From an uncultured Limosilactobacillus sp. (GTDB lineage: Bacteria; Bacillota; Bacilli; Lactobacillales; Lactobacillaceae): a stretch of DNA of 64,000 nt. The position numbers and the translations under genes were made by a program. The notes below the pieces were generated by a model. It worked only from the letters and a program-made list of their open reading frames with translations, was not told the DNA's origin and did no database searches. Below are positions 44,197-53,437 of this stretch, piece by piece (position 1 is the first letter of the stretch; each line of letters begins with the position of its first letter). The stretch covers positions 62,001 through 126,000 of the forward strand of contig NZ_CAKPYE010000001.1 of NCBI RefSeq assembly GCF_934202705.1, given 5' to 3'.

Positions 44197-45558
44197 TTAA
44201 TTGTTATTCGTAACCAAGCCCTTAAATAAGCCGTAAACAAACTCACTGGCGTCAAATTCTTGTAAGTCGGCTACTTTTTCACCTAAGCCAACAAACTTCA
44301 CTGGCAAATGAAGTTCATTGCGAATTGCTAAAACAATTCCTCCACGAGCTGTCCCGTCTAATTTGGTCAATACAATTCCAGTAACATCCGTACTCTCTTT
44401 AAATAGTTTGGCTTGATTAAGCGCATTTTGACCAGTTGTTGCATCCAAAACCAGCAGGACTTCATGTGGGGCCTCAGGAATTTCACGGGTTAAAATTCGT
44501 TTCATTTTAGCTAGTTCATTCATCAGGTTAACTTTATTTTGTAAACGACCAGCAGTATCGACAAAGAGGACATCATACCCTTCATCCTTGGCTTTTTTGA
44601 CACCATCAAAGACGACCGCCGCCGGATCACCATTTTCTGGTCCCGTTACAATATCAACACCATCACGTTTAGCCCAAACATCCAGTTGTTCAGTGGCCCC
44701 AGCACGGAAAGTATCAGCTGCTGCTAGCAAAACTTTTTTGCCTTCATTCTTAAAACGTGCAGCCATTTTACCAATTGTGGTTGTTTTTCCCGCACCATTG
44801 ACACCAACGAACATGATCACAGTCGGACCAGACTGTGCAAAGTTAATTCCCACCTGCTCGTTTTTTCCGGCTTCATCGTACAATTCAACCATTTTCTGAA
44901 TAATCACGTTCGAAACATCTTGCTTAGATTTTGCGTTTTGTAATTTAACTTCTTCGCGAAGTGAATCACTAAGTTTCATTGCCATATCATAGCCCACATC
45001 AGATTCAATTAGCAGATCCTCGAGGTCTTCAAAAAAGTCTTCATCAACATGGCGGAAATTAGCTAAAAATTTATTCAAACGAGCACCAAACCCATTCCGC
45101 GATTTTTCTAAACCAGTATCATACTTTTCTTCACTGGTTTCTTTATCATCATTGACCTGATCTCGGACCGTTGTTGCAGAATTTTCAGTAGTAAGTTTTT
45201 GATCCGCTGCTTGTTCATCAGTTTCTTTTTCAGAAACTTCAGATAATGACTCATGAAAAAGCGGGGCATCATTAATTTCTTCAGTAGTTGTTACTGATGT
45301 ATTACTTTTCTGGTCTTCCACCGGTGCCTTTGAATCTTCAGTAGTAAGCTTGCGATCAACTGAGGTTCCTTGGTGATTCTCATCAGAAGCTACCGTTTCT
45401 ATAGGTTGTTGACCCGCTTTTGGTTCTGAAATAAGGGTCTTTTGGGCAGCTTCGTGATCTGGTTTGGCTTCTGTAGATTGTTCTACATTTTGAGCTGGTC
45501 CGTTTGCTTTCTGGTCATCTTGATGATGCTTCCGCCGAAAAATATCAAATAATCCCAT
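44197..45558 (-). CDS. ftsY: Signal recognition particle receptor FtsY
   Basis: The membrane-associated GTPase receptor for Ffh. The NG domain (about 160-453) has GVNGAGKTTTIGKMA near 253, DTAGRLQNK near 340 and TKLDGTARGG near 399. The N-terminal 160 residues form a long acidic, low-complexity A domain (Asp, Glu, Gln, Thr, Ser) with two similar units, KLTTEDSKAPVEDQ and KLTTENSATTVRDQ. It starts one base after the smc stop, so smc-ftsY-ylxM-ffh are likely coupled. Confidence 0.97.
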   Translation of the reverse strand: MGLFDIFRRKHHQDDQKANGPAQNVEQSTEAKPDHEAAQKTLISEPKAGQQPIETVASDENHQGTSVDRKLTTEDSKAPVEDQKSNTSVTTTEEINDAPLFHESLSEVSEKETDEQAADQKLTTENSATTVRDQVNDDKETSEEKYDTGLEKSRNGFGARLNKFLANFRHVDEDFFEDLEDLLIESDVGYDMAMKLSDSLREEVKLQNAKSKQDVSNVIIQKMVELYDEAGKNEQVGINFAQSGPTVIMFVGVNGAGKTTTIGKMAARFKNEGKKVLLAAADTFRAGATEQLDVWAKRDGVDIVTGPENGDPAAVVFDGVKKAKDEGYDVLFVDTAGRLQNKVNLMNELAKMKRILTREIPEAPHEVLLVLDATTGQNALNQAKLFKESTDVTGIVLTKLDGTARGGIVLAIRNELHLPVKFVGLGEKVADLQEFDASEFVYGLFKGLVTNNN

Positions 45559-45559
45559 T

Positions 45560-48500
45560 TTAATTTACCTCGTCATTCATCTTACTATTACCTAACGTCT
45601 TGTTAACGTCTACTGATACCACTTCAGATATTCCTGACTCTTGCATTGTCACACCATACAAGACATCTGCATTCCGCATCGTCCCTTTCCGGTGAGTAAT
45701 TACAATAAATTGTGGTCCTGAATTGCCAAAACGTTCTAAATAGTTAGCAAAGCGGTCGACGTTGACATCGTCTAACGCTGCCTCTGGTTCGTCTAGAATA
45801 GCAAATGGAACAGGACGCACTTTTAAAATTGCAAATAAAAGTGCAATGGCCGTCAGTGCCTTTTCACCACCAGATAACAAACTTAATTGTTGATTCTTTT
45901 TACCAGGTGGTTGTGCCATAATATCAACGCCAGTTTCCAAAAGATCGTCAGGATCTGTCAATATCAGTTTTGCTTGCCCACCATTGAAAATTTGTTGAAA
46001 GGTTTTGGTGAACGATTTTGATACTTGGTTAAAAGTTTGGATAAACCGTTGCTTCACTTGGTCATCCATTTTATTCATTGTACTTTCCAACTGCGCCTTG
46101 GCTGCTAGTAAATCTTCTTTTTGTCCATTTAAGAACTGATACCGATGTGCAACCTCTTTGTACTCATCAATCGAGCCTAGATTGACATGCCCTAGTTCAG
46201 CTAATCCGCGCTTTAAAAGTTTAATTTGTCGCTGGAGTTCTTCATTAGAAATTTCCGCTTGGTTTTGTTGAGCCTCGTTGAGCGTCATACTATATTGCTC
46301 ACTCAATTTATTCAGACCTTGATCAATCTCAGCTTCTAAATGTCCCTTTTGATCATTCAATCCAGACACATCATCGAGGACCGCGCGGGTTAACTCTTGT
46401 AATCGTTCATTTTCTGCAGTTGCTTGATCAATCTGTCCTTCAAGCGTTGTTTGCTGATGACTGCATTCACTAACGATTTGCCGGGCATTCGATAGAACAC
46501 CGTTAGCTTTCTCCAATGCCGCTTCTTGGTTACGATCATTATTCTCATCATCATTTGATCCGTCTGCAAGCTCTCTGATTTGTTGTTCAATTTCTCTTAC
46601 TTGCTGTTGAAGTTCGATTTGTTGATGACTAAATTCATCATGACGATTAACAAATTGCCGTTGTCGTTCTTCATCAACTGCCAGTTGCTGTTCTAATTGA
46701 TGAATAACCTGATTCTGACTAGAAGCATTCGACTCAAGCTTCGTAATTTGTTTTTTGATCGATTGGACTTGCTCCTTGGCATCAGCTAATTGCTGATTAA
46801 GGTTTACCGTTTGAATTTCATTAGTCTTCAATTGCTTTGCAAAAGAGGTTTGTTGATCATTTTGCTGATTACTCTGAAACTTAAATGCCTGGGCCCGACG
46901 TTGAAGTTCCTTCAAACGGTCTTGTGTAACTTTCATTGCAGTTTGTGTCTGCTCCATTGTCTGTCGCTTTGTTTCAAACTGCGTCTGCAACTCCTGAATC
47001 ATCTGCTGATTAGCTTGACGAGCATTTACCAGCTTTTGCACCTGATCTTCCAATGCCGTAGCCGTTGTTTGCTCCTGTGCAGCATTTTGCTTCAGATGAG
47101 TAAGTTGCTGTTTCTGACTTAACAACCCTTGCCTTTGATGACGATTAGCACCACCCGTCATCGCTCCACTCGCGTTAATTAGTTGCCCATCTAGGGTCAC
47201 CACGCGAAGCTGATGTCTTCCCGCACGACTAATTGTCGTCGCGTGATCCAGATTATCAACGACCACTGTCGTGGACAGAAGATGTTCAACCACCTTACTA
47301 AACCGAGCGGGGTATTGGATTAATTCAATGGCTGGTCCAATCAATCCGGGGAGCTGTTTAATTGCCGTTAATGTCGCGGGTGTCCAGCCAGGTCGAATCG
47401 TATCTAATGGCAAAATTGTTACCCGACCGCCACGCTGACGGACCAAATAATTGATAATCTGCTTACCAGTATTTTGATTATCAACTACCAACTGTTGCAG
47501 TTGACTTCCAAGGACTGTTTCAATGGCCGTTGTATATTGCGCTGGTACTTTAATTAGTTCACTAACCGATCCTGATAATCCAGGAAATTGCTGTCGCGCC
47601 TTTAATACTGTTTGAACACCCGCATAATAACCGGTGTAATCCGCCAACATCGCCTGATAGTTTTTAACCTGTTGCTCAGCAGAACGCGCAACCCCCAAAG
47701 ACTGATACCACTTTCTTTGGGTTTGTTCATATTGTTCCTGCAATTTCTGTCGATGCTGATTGGCAGTGTTGAGCTCTTGCTTAACCTTTAAAAATGCATC
47801 TTTAGATGCCCTTTGCGAGCTTTGATAATCATCCAACTTTTGACGAACTACCGTCAATTGTTGCTGGTTTTCAACTAAATTTTGTTGATCTTGTTTAACA
47901 ACATTTAAGTGACGTTCATGATTCTGTTTAAGGTAGACCCGTTCATTATGCAACGTGGTTTGCTGTTGCATTAAATCAACCTGTTCTTCCTGCAGCTGTT
48001 CTAATTGGTGCTGTAATTTTTTTACATGTTCTGCTGCACTAAGGGATTGTAAATCTTTTAGTTCTTTTTTCCCCGTAAGAATTTTTGCTTTTAACTTAGC
48101 AACTTCTTGTTCATTCTGCTCTAACTGTGCCTGCAAGTTCACCTGTTGCTCATTAACTTGCTGTTTTTGCGTTTGAAGTCGTTGCTGGTCCTTTTCACGT
48201 TGTTCTTGACGAATTGATGATAAGGATTGTTGATTCTTCAGTTTGGCAATTTCTTCGACTTTAGCAGTCACCAGATTTTGTGCCTGATCCTTCTTTTGTA
48301 GAACTTGGCGACGAGATGCTTGCAACTTTTGCAACGTGGCTTTTGACTGCTGAACTTGGCGATCATACTGGGCACTAAGCTGGTTAGCATTTGTTAATTG
48401 CTGCCGAATCGCAGCCAGTTGTTCCTGATCATTAAGCACTTGTCGAACTGTTCTGGTTCGATCAAACTGATCTAATTTTTGTTTTTGTTCCAAATAATCT

Positions 48501-49138
48501 TGCGCAAGCGAACTCTCTTCCTTAAGCGGATCTAACCGTCGTTCTAGTTCAACCACGATATCATTAACCCGGTCAAGACGTTCACCCGTTTCTTGAAGCT
48601 TTTTTTCAGCGGTAATCTTATTTTGCTTATACTTAGCAACCCCTGCAACAGTTTCAATAATCCGTCGCCGATCACTTGACTGACCATTAAAAACCTCCGC
48701 AACACGACCTTGAGAAATAATTGAAAACGATTCGCGACCAATTCCCGAATCGATAAATAAATCAACAATATCTTTCAAGCGTACTCGTCGATCGTTAATG
48801 AGGTACTCACTATCACCGTTACGATAGAGTTTTCTAGTCACCGTTATCTCAGAATATTCGCTTTGTAAGTAATGGTCACTATTATCCAACGTCATTTTAA
48901 CAACCGCTCGATTAAGTGGGTGATGGTCTTTCGATCCATTAAAGATGACATCAACCATCTTGCCACCACGTAAGTTTTTGGCAGATTGCTCACCCATTAC
49001 CCACCGAATAGCCTCAATGACGTTACTTTTCCCACTACCGTTAGGTCCGATAATTCCAGTCATCCCCGACTGAAATTTAATCGTGGTTTTATGTGCAAAA
49101 GACTTAAAACCATCAATTTCCATTGATACAAGTTGCAT
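45560..49138 (-). CDS. smc: Chromosome segregation ATPase SMC
   Basis: Condensin core protein of 1192 residues. The N-terminal head has Walker A GPNGSGKSNV (32-41) and the Q-loop region GEQSAKNLRGGK; two long coiled coils flank the hinge (about 510-650, with VLGSQLQQLVVD), and the C-terminal head has the ABC signature LLSGGEKALTAIAL and Walker B VPFAILDEPEAALD. The coiled-coil arms are rich in Gln and Leu. scpA/scpB are not in the window. It lies between rnc and ftsY, the usual order. Confidence 0.97.
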   Translation of the reverse strand: MQLVSMEIDGFKSFAHKTTIKFQSGMTGIIGPNGSGKSNVIEAIRWVMGEQSAKNLRGGKMVDVIFNGSKDHHPLNRAVVKMTLDNSDHYLQSEYSEITVTRKLYRNGDSEYLINDRRVRLKDIVDLFIDSGIGRESFSIISQGRVAEVFNGQSSDRRRIIETVAGVAKYKQNKITAEKKLQETGERLDRVNDIVVELERRLDPLKEESSLAQDYLEQKQKLDQFDRTRTVRQVLNDQEQLAAIRQQLTNANQLSAQYDRQVQQSKATLQKLQASRRQVLQKKDQAQNLVTAKVEEIAKLKNQQSLSSIRQEQREKDQQRLQTQKQQVNEQQVNLQAQLEQNEQEVAKLKAKILTGKKELKDLQSLSAAEHVKKLQHQLEQLQEEQVDLMQQQTTLHNERVYLKQNHERHLNVVKQDQQNLVENQQQLTVVRQKLDDYQSSQRASKDAFLKVKQELNTANQHRQKLQEQYEQTQRKWYQSLGVARSAEQQVKNYQAMLADYTGYYAGVQTVLKARQQFPGLSGSVSELIKVPAQYTTAIETVLGSQLQQLVVDNQNTGKQIINYLVRQRGGRVTILPLDTIRPGWTPATLTAIKQLPGLIGPAIELIQYPARFSKVVEHLLSTTVVVDNLDHATTISRAGRHQLRVVTLDGQLINASGAMTGGANRHQRQGLLSQKQQLTHLKQNAAQEQTTATALEDQVQKLVNARQANQQMIQELQTQFETKRQTMEQTQTAMKVTQDRLKELQRRAQAFKFQSNQQNDQQTSFAKQLKTNEIQTVNLNQQLADAKEQVQSIKKQITKLESNASSQNQVIHQLEQQLAVDEERQRQFVNRHDEFSHQQIELQQQVREIEQQIRELADGSNDDENNDRNQEAALEKANGVLSNARQIVSECSHQQTTLEGQIDQATAENERLQELTRAVLDDVSGLNDQKGHLEAEIDQGLNKLSEQYSMTLNEAQQNQAEISNEELQRQIKLLKRGLAELGHVNLGSIDEYKEVAHRYQFLNGQKEDLLAAKAQLESTMNKMDDQVKQRFIQTFNQVSKSFTKTFQQIFNGGQAKLILTDPDDLLETGVDIMAQPPGKKNQQLSLLSGGEKALTAIALLFAILKVRPVPFAILDEPEAALDDVNVDRFANYLERFGNSGPQFIVITHRKGTMRNADVLYGVTMQESGISEVVSVDVNKTLGNSKMNDEVN

Positions 49139-49153
49139 TAAACGTTCACCATC

Positions 49154-49855
49154 TTATTTTGTCGCTGGCCGTAGTTTCTTCAGCGCCTGGGCAGCAGCAT
49201 CCATCTCAGCGTGCTTTTTGGATGACCCAGTTCCCTGAGCAAGCACCTTACCATCCGCACTCACATTGACCTTAAATTCTGGAGCATTTTCAGAACCGGT
49301 TTCATCAAGGAGATGGTATTCAATATCAACATCACCATCGCGTTGCAAAAATTCCTGTAAACTAGTCTTTGCATCAACCGCGTGGTCAAACCATCCCATG
49401 TCTAATTTAGGAAAAATCACCCGCTGAATGAACCGTTCAACGGCATCACGACCTTGATCAAGGTATAAAGCACCAATAAAGGATTCAAAGATATCACATA
49501 ACAGTCCGGGACGCTTCCGTGCGCCAGCCATCTCTTCGCCTTTTCCCAGCCTGATATATTGATCAAAATGACATTCCTTGGCAAATTTTGAAAAGCTATC
49601 TTCGCAAACCATCGCGGCACGTAAACGGGTTAGCTTTCCCTGTGGCAATTCTGGATAACGTTGATAGATATATTCAGAAACAAATAGTTGCAAAACCGCA
49701 TCACCCAAGAATTCAATGCGTTCATAGTACTTCAAATTTTGCTCTGGATGTTCATTCACATATGAAGCTTGGGTAAAGGCTTCTGCTAACAAATCTGGAT
49801 TTTCAAAATGAATATCGAATTCGTCTGCTAGATATTGTTGTAATTCTGTAATCAT
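49154..49855 (-). CDS. rnc: Ribonuclease III
   Basis: A double-strand-specific endoribonuclease processing rRNA and many mRNAs. The 233-residue protein has the signature ERIEFLGDAVL (45-55), DIFESFIGALYLDQG near 115, and a C-terminal double-stranded RNA-binding domain (about 160-230). The start is the ATG of MITELQQY with AGGAAGGG seven bases before; a longer frame would start inside the upstream hairpin. That hairpin, between acpP and rnc, is annotated separately. Confidence 0.96.
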   Translation of the reverse strand: MITELQQYLADEFDIHFENPDLLAEAFTQASYVNEHPEQNLKYYERIEFLGDAVLQLFVSEYIYQRYPELPQGKLTRLRAAMVCEDSFSKFAKECHFDQYIRLGKGEEMAGARKRPGLLCDIFESFIGALYLDQGRDAVERFIQRVIFPKLDMGWFDHAVDAKTSLQEFLQRDGDVDIEYHLLDETGSENAPEFKVNVSADGKVLAQGTGSSKKHAEMDAAAQALKKLRPATK

Positions 49856-49870
49856 TCCATTTCCCTTCCT

Positions 49871-49906
49871 AAAAAAAGCCGCCGATGAATTAATCTTCAT
49901 CGCGGC
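49871..49906 (-). terminator. Hairpin with T7 run between acpP and rnc
   Basis: Minus strand: an 11-bp stem GCCGCGATGAA/TTCATCGGCGGC with one bulged base and a 6-base loop, followed by seven T, then directly the rnc ribosome binding site. It looks like a terminator for plsX-acpP, but it could also be a structured rnc leader. Confidence 0.8.
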
Positions 49907-49936
49907 CCACATCATAATATTACCGTAATCATCATT

Positions 49937-50185
49937 TTACTTGTCGTTTTGATGGGCAGCAATATAATCAACTACTTCACCAATGGTGCTTAACTTTTCC
50001 GCTTCAGCGTCATCGATTTCTGCCCCAAAGGTATCTTCAACTTCTAAAACAAACTCTACAAAGTCAATTGAGTCAGCATCGAGATCTGTCTTCAAATTTA
50101 AATCATCGGTAATCTTGGCACGATCAATGTCAAAGTGGTCAGCAACAATTGCTGATACTTTATCAAAGATTTCATTTTTTTCCAT
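49937..50185 (-). CDS. acpP: Acyl carrier protein
   Basis: An 82-residue acidic acyl carrier protein. The phosphopantetheine site is Ser39 in DADSIDFVEF (the DSL of most ACPs is DSI here). It follows plsX by 39 bases and precedes rnc, as in many lactobacilli and in Bacillus. The function is to carry acyl groups to fatty acid and phosphatidate synthesis; PlsX next door uses acyl-ACP. Confidence 0.95.
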   Translation of the reverse strand: MEKNEIFDKVSAIVADHFDIDRAKITDDLNLKTDLDADSIDFVEFVLEVEDTFGAEIDDAEAEKLSTIGEVVDYIAAHQNDK

Positions 50186-50224
50186 TGCTAAATACCTCTT
50201 ATACTTAATAACTACCTACCTATT

Positions 50225-51256
50225 TTATTCGTTTTTTTCCCCGTTGTCTATGGTTTCTTCTTTACTAAAGAAGGCGACAGTTTGATCAATAACCTTAGTA
50301 TTAATCATTGTCCGAATTTGTTCAACTGCTTTCGTAATGGCCGTAACGTCAGCGGCACCGTGAGCCTTTACAACTGGTGCTTTGAGTCCGAGCAAAACCG
50401 CACCACCATATTGGGATGGGTTCATTAAATGACCGATTTGCCGAAACGCTGGACGGAGTAAAAGGTAGCCAAGTTTAGCCCGTAATCCACCTTTTAAAAT
50501 CCCATCTTTAATTAGTGTCAACATCATTCGAATGCTTCCTTCGGTTGCTTTTAAGGCAGCATTAGCAGTCCAGCCATCAGAAACCACCACGTCAGCTTGG
50601 CCATGCAAAAGATCACCAGATTCGATATTGCCAACAAAGTTAAGTGACTTTTGACTACTAAGGTCCTGATGAACCGCTTTGTGGAATTGATCTCCTTTGT
50701 CGGCCTCAGCACCATTATTTAATAATGCAACTCGCGGATCTTTAACCTTAAGGACATTTTGCGCATAAAAGCGTCCCAAGTGTGCGAACTCAACCAAATT
50801 TTTCTCCTTTGACTCAGCATTGGCACCAGAATCTAAGTAAACAAAACCATTCCCTTGTAGGCCCGGTTGAGCAACTGGCAAGATACTAGTTAAACCAGGA
50901 CGGTCAATTCCCTTAATCCGTCCAATAATGAAAATTCCAGCGGCTAAAATTGCCCCAGTATTTCCCGCAGAGAAAAAGGCATCCGCTTCACCTGTCTTAA
51001 CCGCGTTCGCTGCTCGAACAATTGAAGAATCCTTCTTGCGTCGAATAGCACGCACTGGCTCTTCTCCCATCGTAATCTCCTCAGTCGTGTTAACTAACGT
51101 AATCCGTTTGGAATTTTTAATTAACGGTTTAACCTTTTGCTCATTACCATACAAAATAAATTCCAAATCATCAAATTGATTTCGGGCATTTTCAATTCCC
51201 TCAACAATTACTTGAGGAGCATGATCTCCACCCATGGCATCAACTGCTATCTTCAT
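50225..51256 (-). CDS. plsX: Phosphate acyltransferase PlsX
   Basis: Converts acyl-ACP to acyl phosphate, the first step of phospholipid synthesis in Gram-positives. The 343-residue protein starts MKIAVDAMGGDHAP, the family hallmark, and has the AGNTGAILAAG glycine-rich segment near 97-107. The end runs about ten residues past the usual terminus and is charged. It forms a unit with acpP; fapR is not next to it. Confidence 0.96.
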   Translation of the reverse strand: MKIAVDAMGGDHAPQVIVEGIENARNQFDDLEFILYGNEQKVKPLIKNSKRITLVNTTEEITMGEEPVRAIRRKKDSSIVRAANAVKTGEADAFFSAGNTGAILAAGIFIIGRIKGIDRPGLTSILPVAQPGLQGNGFVYLDSGANAESKEKNLVEFAHLGRFYAQNVLKVKDPRVALLNNGAEADKGDQFHKAVHQDLSSQKSLNFVGNIESGDLLHGQADVVVSDGWTANAALKATEGSIRMMLTLIKDGILKGGLRAKLGYLLLRPAFRQIGHLMNPSQYGGAVLLGLKAPVVKAHGAADVTAITKAVEQIRTMINTKVIDQTVAFFSKEETIDNGEKNE

Positions 51257-51283
51257 ATTCTTTATTCCTTTCTAAATTGATCC

Positions 51284-53314
51284 TTAGTCAAAATGAGTTG
51301 TCAATTCATGGCGAGTTAAATAGTAAACTAACGGTTGATTCTCATCAATACTGTCCCAATGGGGAGTATTAATGAGATTAGCAGCATCTGAACGCGCAGT
51401 TTGTAACATTTTCAAATCTGCAATTGGGTCACCAACTTTAAAGTCTGGAATTCCTGATTGCTTGCTGCCCAAAACATCACCTGATCCACGCAGTTCCAGG
51501 TCACGTTGTGCAACAACAAATCCATCATTAGTTTCAACCATTGTTTGCATCCGCTTAACCCCATCTTCAGTTTTGGGATCAGCAATTAACAAACAATAAC
51601 TTTGCTGGTTACCACGACCAACCCGCCCCCGAAGTTGGTGAAGCTGTGCCAAGCCAAACCGATCCGCATCATAAATTAACATGACCGTTGCATTTGGATT
51701 GTCCACGCCAACTTCAATCACGGTAGTGGCAACCATCACTTGAATCTGGCGATCCTGAAAAGCCTGCATGACAACCTCTTTTTGCTCGTTATCCATTTGA
51801 CCATGCAACAGTCCCACGCGATACTGAGGCGAAAAGTATTGTTCAAATTTTTCATAAAGATCTGTCGCATTTTGAACATCTAACGTTTCTGATTGTTCAA
51901 TCAACGGAGAAACAACATACACTTGCGCTCCGTTGGCTAGCTGACTCTTTAAAAAAGTTAGCGCCTGTTCGGACTGATTGGTTTTTAACCACGTCGTTTT
52001 GATAGGCTGTCGTCCAGCAGGGAGTTCATCAATAATGGAGACATCCATCTCACCATAACTCGTGATTGCTAACGTTCGCGGAATTGGTGTCGCCGTCATT
52101 GCTAAAACATCAGGATGCTCGCCCTTCATCCGCAATTGCTGGCGTTGATTAACTCCAAACCGATGTTGTTCATCAATAATTGCTAAACCTAAATTGGCGT
52201 AATCAACTTGCTCTTGAATTAATGCGTGTGTTCCAATAATCAGATTAATACTGCCCTTTTTTATTTCTTGTAATAGCTGACGTTTCTGACGAGTGTTCAT
52301 CGAACCAGTTAAAAGGCCAACATTAACATGCGTTCCCGCAAAAATTTTAGCTAATTTTTGTGCATGTTGGGCTGCTAAAATTTCTGTTGGCGCCATTAAC
52401 GCAACCTGAAAGCCAGCGCTAACCACTGCGTTAATTGCAATCGCCGCAACAATCGTTTTACCTGACCCAACATCTCCTTGCAATAGGCGGTTCATTTGAT
52501 ACGGCTGTCGTAAATCTCGGCAAATCTCATTAACAGCCCGCTTTTGAGCTTTCGTAAGTTCAAATGGAATCGTCTTAATAAAATCACGCAGTTCATCATT
52601 ATTGTAAAGAATCTGATTGCCATCTTTTTGACGGTGAATACGCCGAATTGCTTGCAAACGTAACTGAAACAGAAAAAATTCTTCATAAGCAGCTGTCCGG
52701 CGGGCGATCCGCGCAACCTGACCGTCTTTGGGAAAATGCAAATCGTGAATCATCGTTCGACGATCAAGCAATTGATAACGTTGTCGAAGGCTGATTGGCA
52801 ATAACGTGGCGATGACGTTTGCATAATTATTGTAGGCAACTCGAATTAACTTCCGAATCGTTGCTTGATGAATATACCTATTTGCTGGATAAATGGCACC
52901 CAGTGCTTGGTCATGATCACTAGTTAGAAGTTTAGTGCCCTGAATTTCCTGACGGGCAGCATTCCACGTGCCCATTACGATTACATCTTGATTGATAACA
53001 GTTATTTTTTTGAGATAAGGTTGATTGAAATAAACAACTTGAATCACATTACGTCCAACCATCATGCGAAAGGCTAACCTCGTTCGCCGATAGCCGAACC
53101 GTGACATCAACGGTTCTGATACGATTGTTCCATGAATCGTTACTTTTTGTTTATCTTTAGCTACTTCCAAATTAGTGGGTGCGAAATCATCGTAACGACT
53201 TGGAAAATATGTTAAGAGATCTTCGACAGTTTTAATCCCTAATGTCGCTAAACCTTCAGCAGTTTTTGGACCAACACCACGTAAATTACTAACCGGATCT
53301 TGTAAACTTTTCAT
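51284..53314 (-). CDS. recG: ATP-dependent DNA helicase RecG
   Basis: Remodels stalled forks and recombination intermediates. The 676-residue protein has an N-terminal wedge domain (about 1-170), Walker A GDVGSGKTIVAA (near 280), the box DEQHRFG near 380, TATPIPRTLA near 408, and QLRGRVGRG near 570. The ribosome binding site is a run of seven G's (AAGGGGGGGACATC before the ATG), which is unusual. A terminator lies upstream, so recG heads the recG-plsX-acpP set. Confidence 0.96.
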   Translation of the reverse strand: MKSLQDPVSNLRGVGPKTAEGLATLGIKTVEDLLTYFPSRYDDFAPTNLEVAKDKQKVTIHGTIVSEPLMSRFGYRRTRLAFRMMVGRNVIQVVYFNQPYLKKITVINQDVIVMGTWNAARQEIQGTKLLTSDHDQALGAIYPANRYIHQATIRKLIRVAYNNYANVIATLLPISLRQRYQLLDRRTMIHDLHFPKDGQVARIARRTAAYEEFFLFQLRLQAIRRIHRQKDGNQILYNNDELRDFIKTIPFELTKAQKRAVNEICRDLRQPYQMNRLLQGDVGSGKTIVAAIAINAVVSAGFQVALMAPTEILAAQHAQKLAKIFAGTHVNVGLLTGSMNTRQKRQLLQEIKKGSINLIIGTHALIQEQVDYANLGLAIIDEQHRFGVNQRQQLRMKGEHPDVLAMTATPIPRTLAITSYGEMDVSIIDELPAGRQPIKTTWLKTNQSEQALTFLKSQLANGAQVYVVSPLIEQSETLDVQNATDLYEKFEQYFSPQYRVGLLHGQMDNEQKEVVMQAFQDRQIQVMVATTVIEVGVDNPNATVMLIYDADRFGLAQLHQLRGRVGRGNQQSYCLLIADPKTEDGVKRMQTMVETNDGFVVAQRDLELRGSGDVLGSKQSGIPDFKVGDPIADLKMLQTARSDAANLINTPHWDSIDENQPLVYYLTRHELTTHFD

Positions 53315-53332
53315 GATGTCCCCCCCTTTTTG

Positions 53333-53376
53333 AAAAAAAGAGCGGGAATGAACCGAATTAGGTCAATTTCCCACTC
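53333..53376 (-). terminator. Terminator between the FakA/YloV gene and recG
   Basis: Minus strand: an outer 8-bp stem GAGTGGGA/TCCCGCTC with an inner imperfect stem (ATTGACC/GGTTCAT), then TTTTTTT. It ends about 20 bases before the recG start. Confidence 0.8.
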
Positions 53377-53437
53377 CGCAAAGATTGTCGTTAATCAACG
53401 ATGAAACGATCATGAACCGATACCTTCGTTACATAAC

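Noticed and set aside
46790..47122. Plus-strand open frame of 110 codons inside smc, rich in Leu and Cys
   Set aside because: It is the antisense shadow of the Gln/Lys-rich coiled coil of SMC (CAG/CAA become CTG/TTG), with no ribosome binding site.
49856..49915. Extension of rnc upstream by 20 codons
   Set aside because: The added segment is the hairpin and T run between acpP and rnc; the ATG at 49855 has AGGAAGGG at the right distance.
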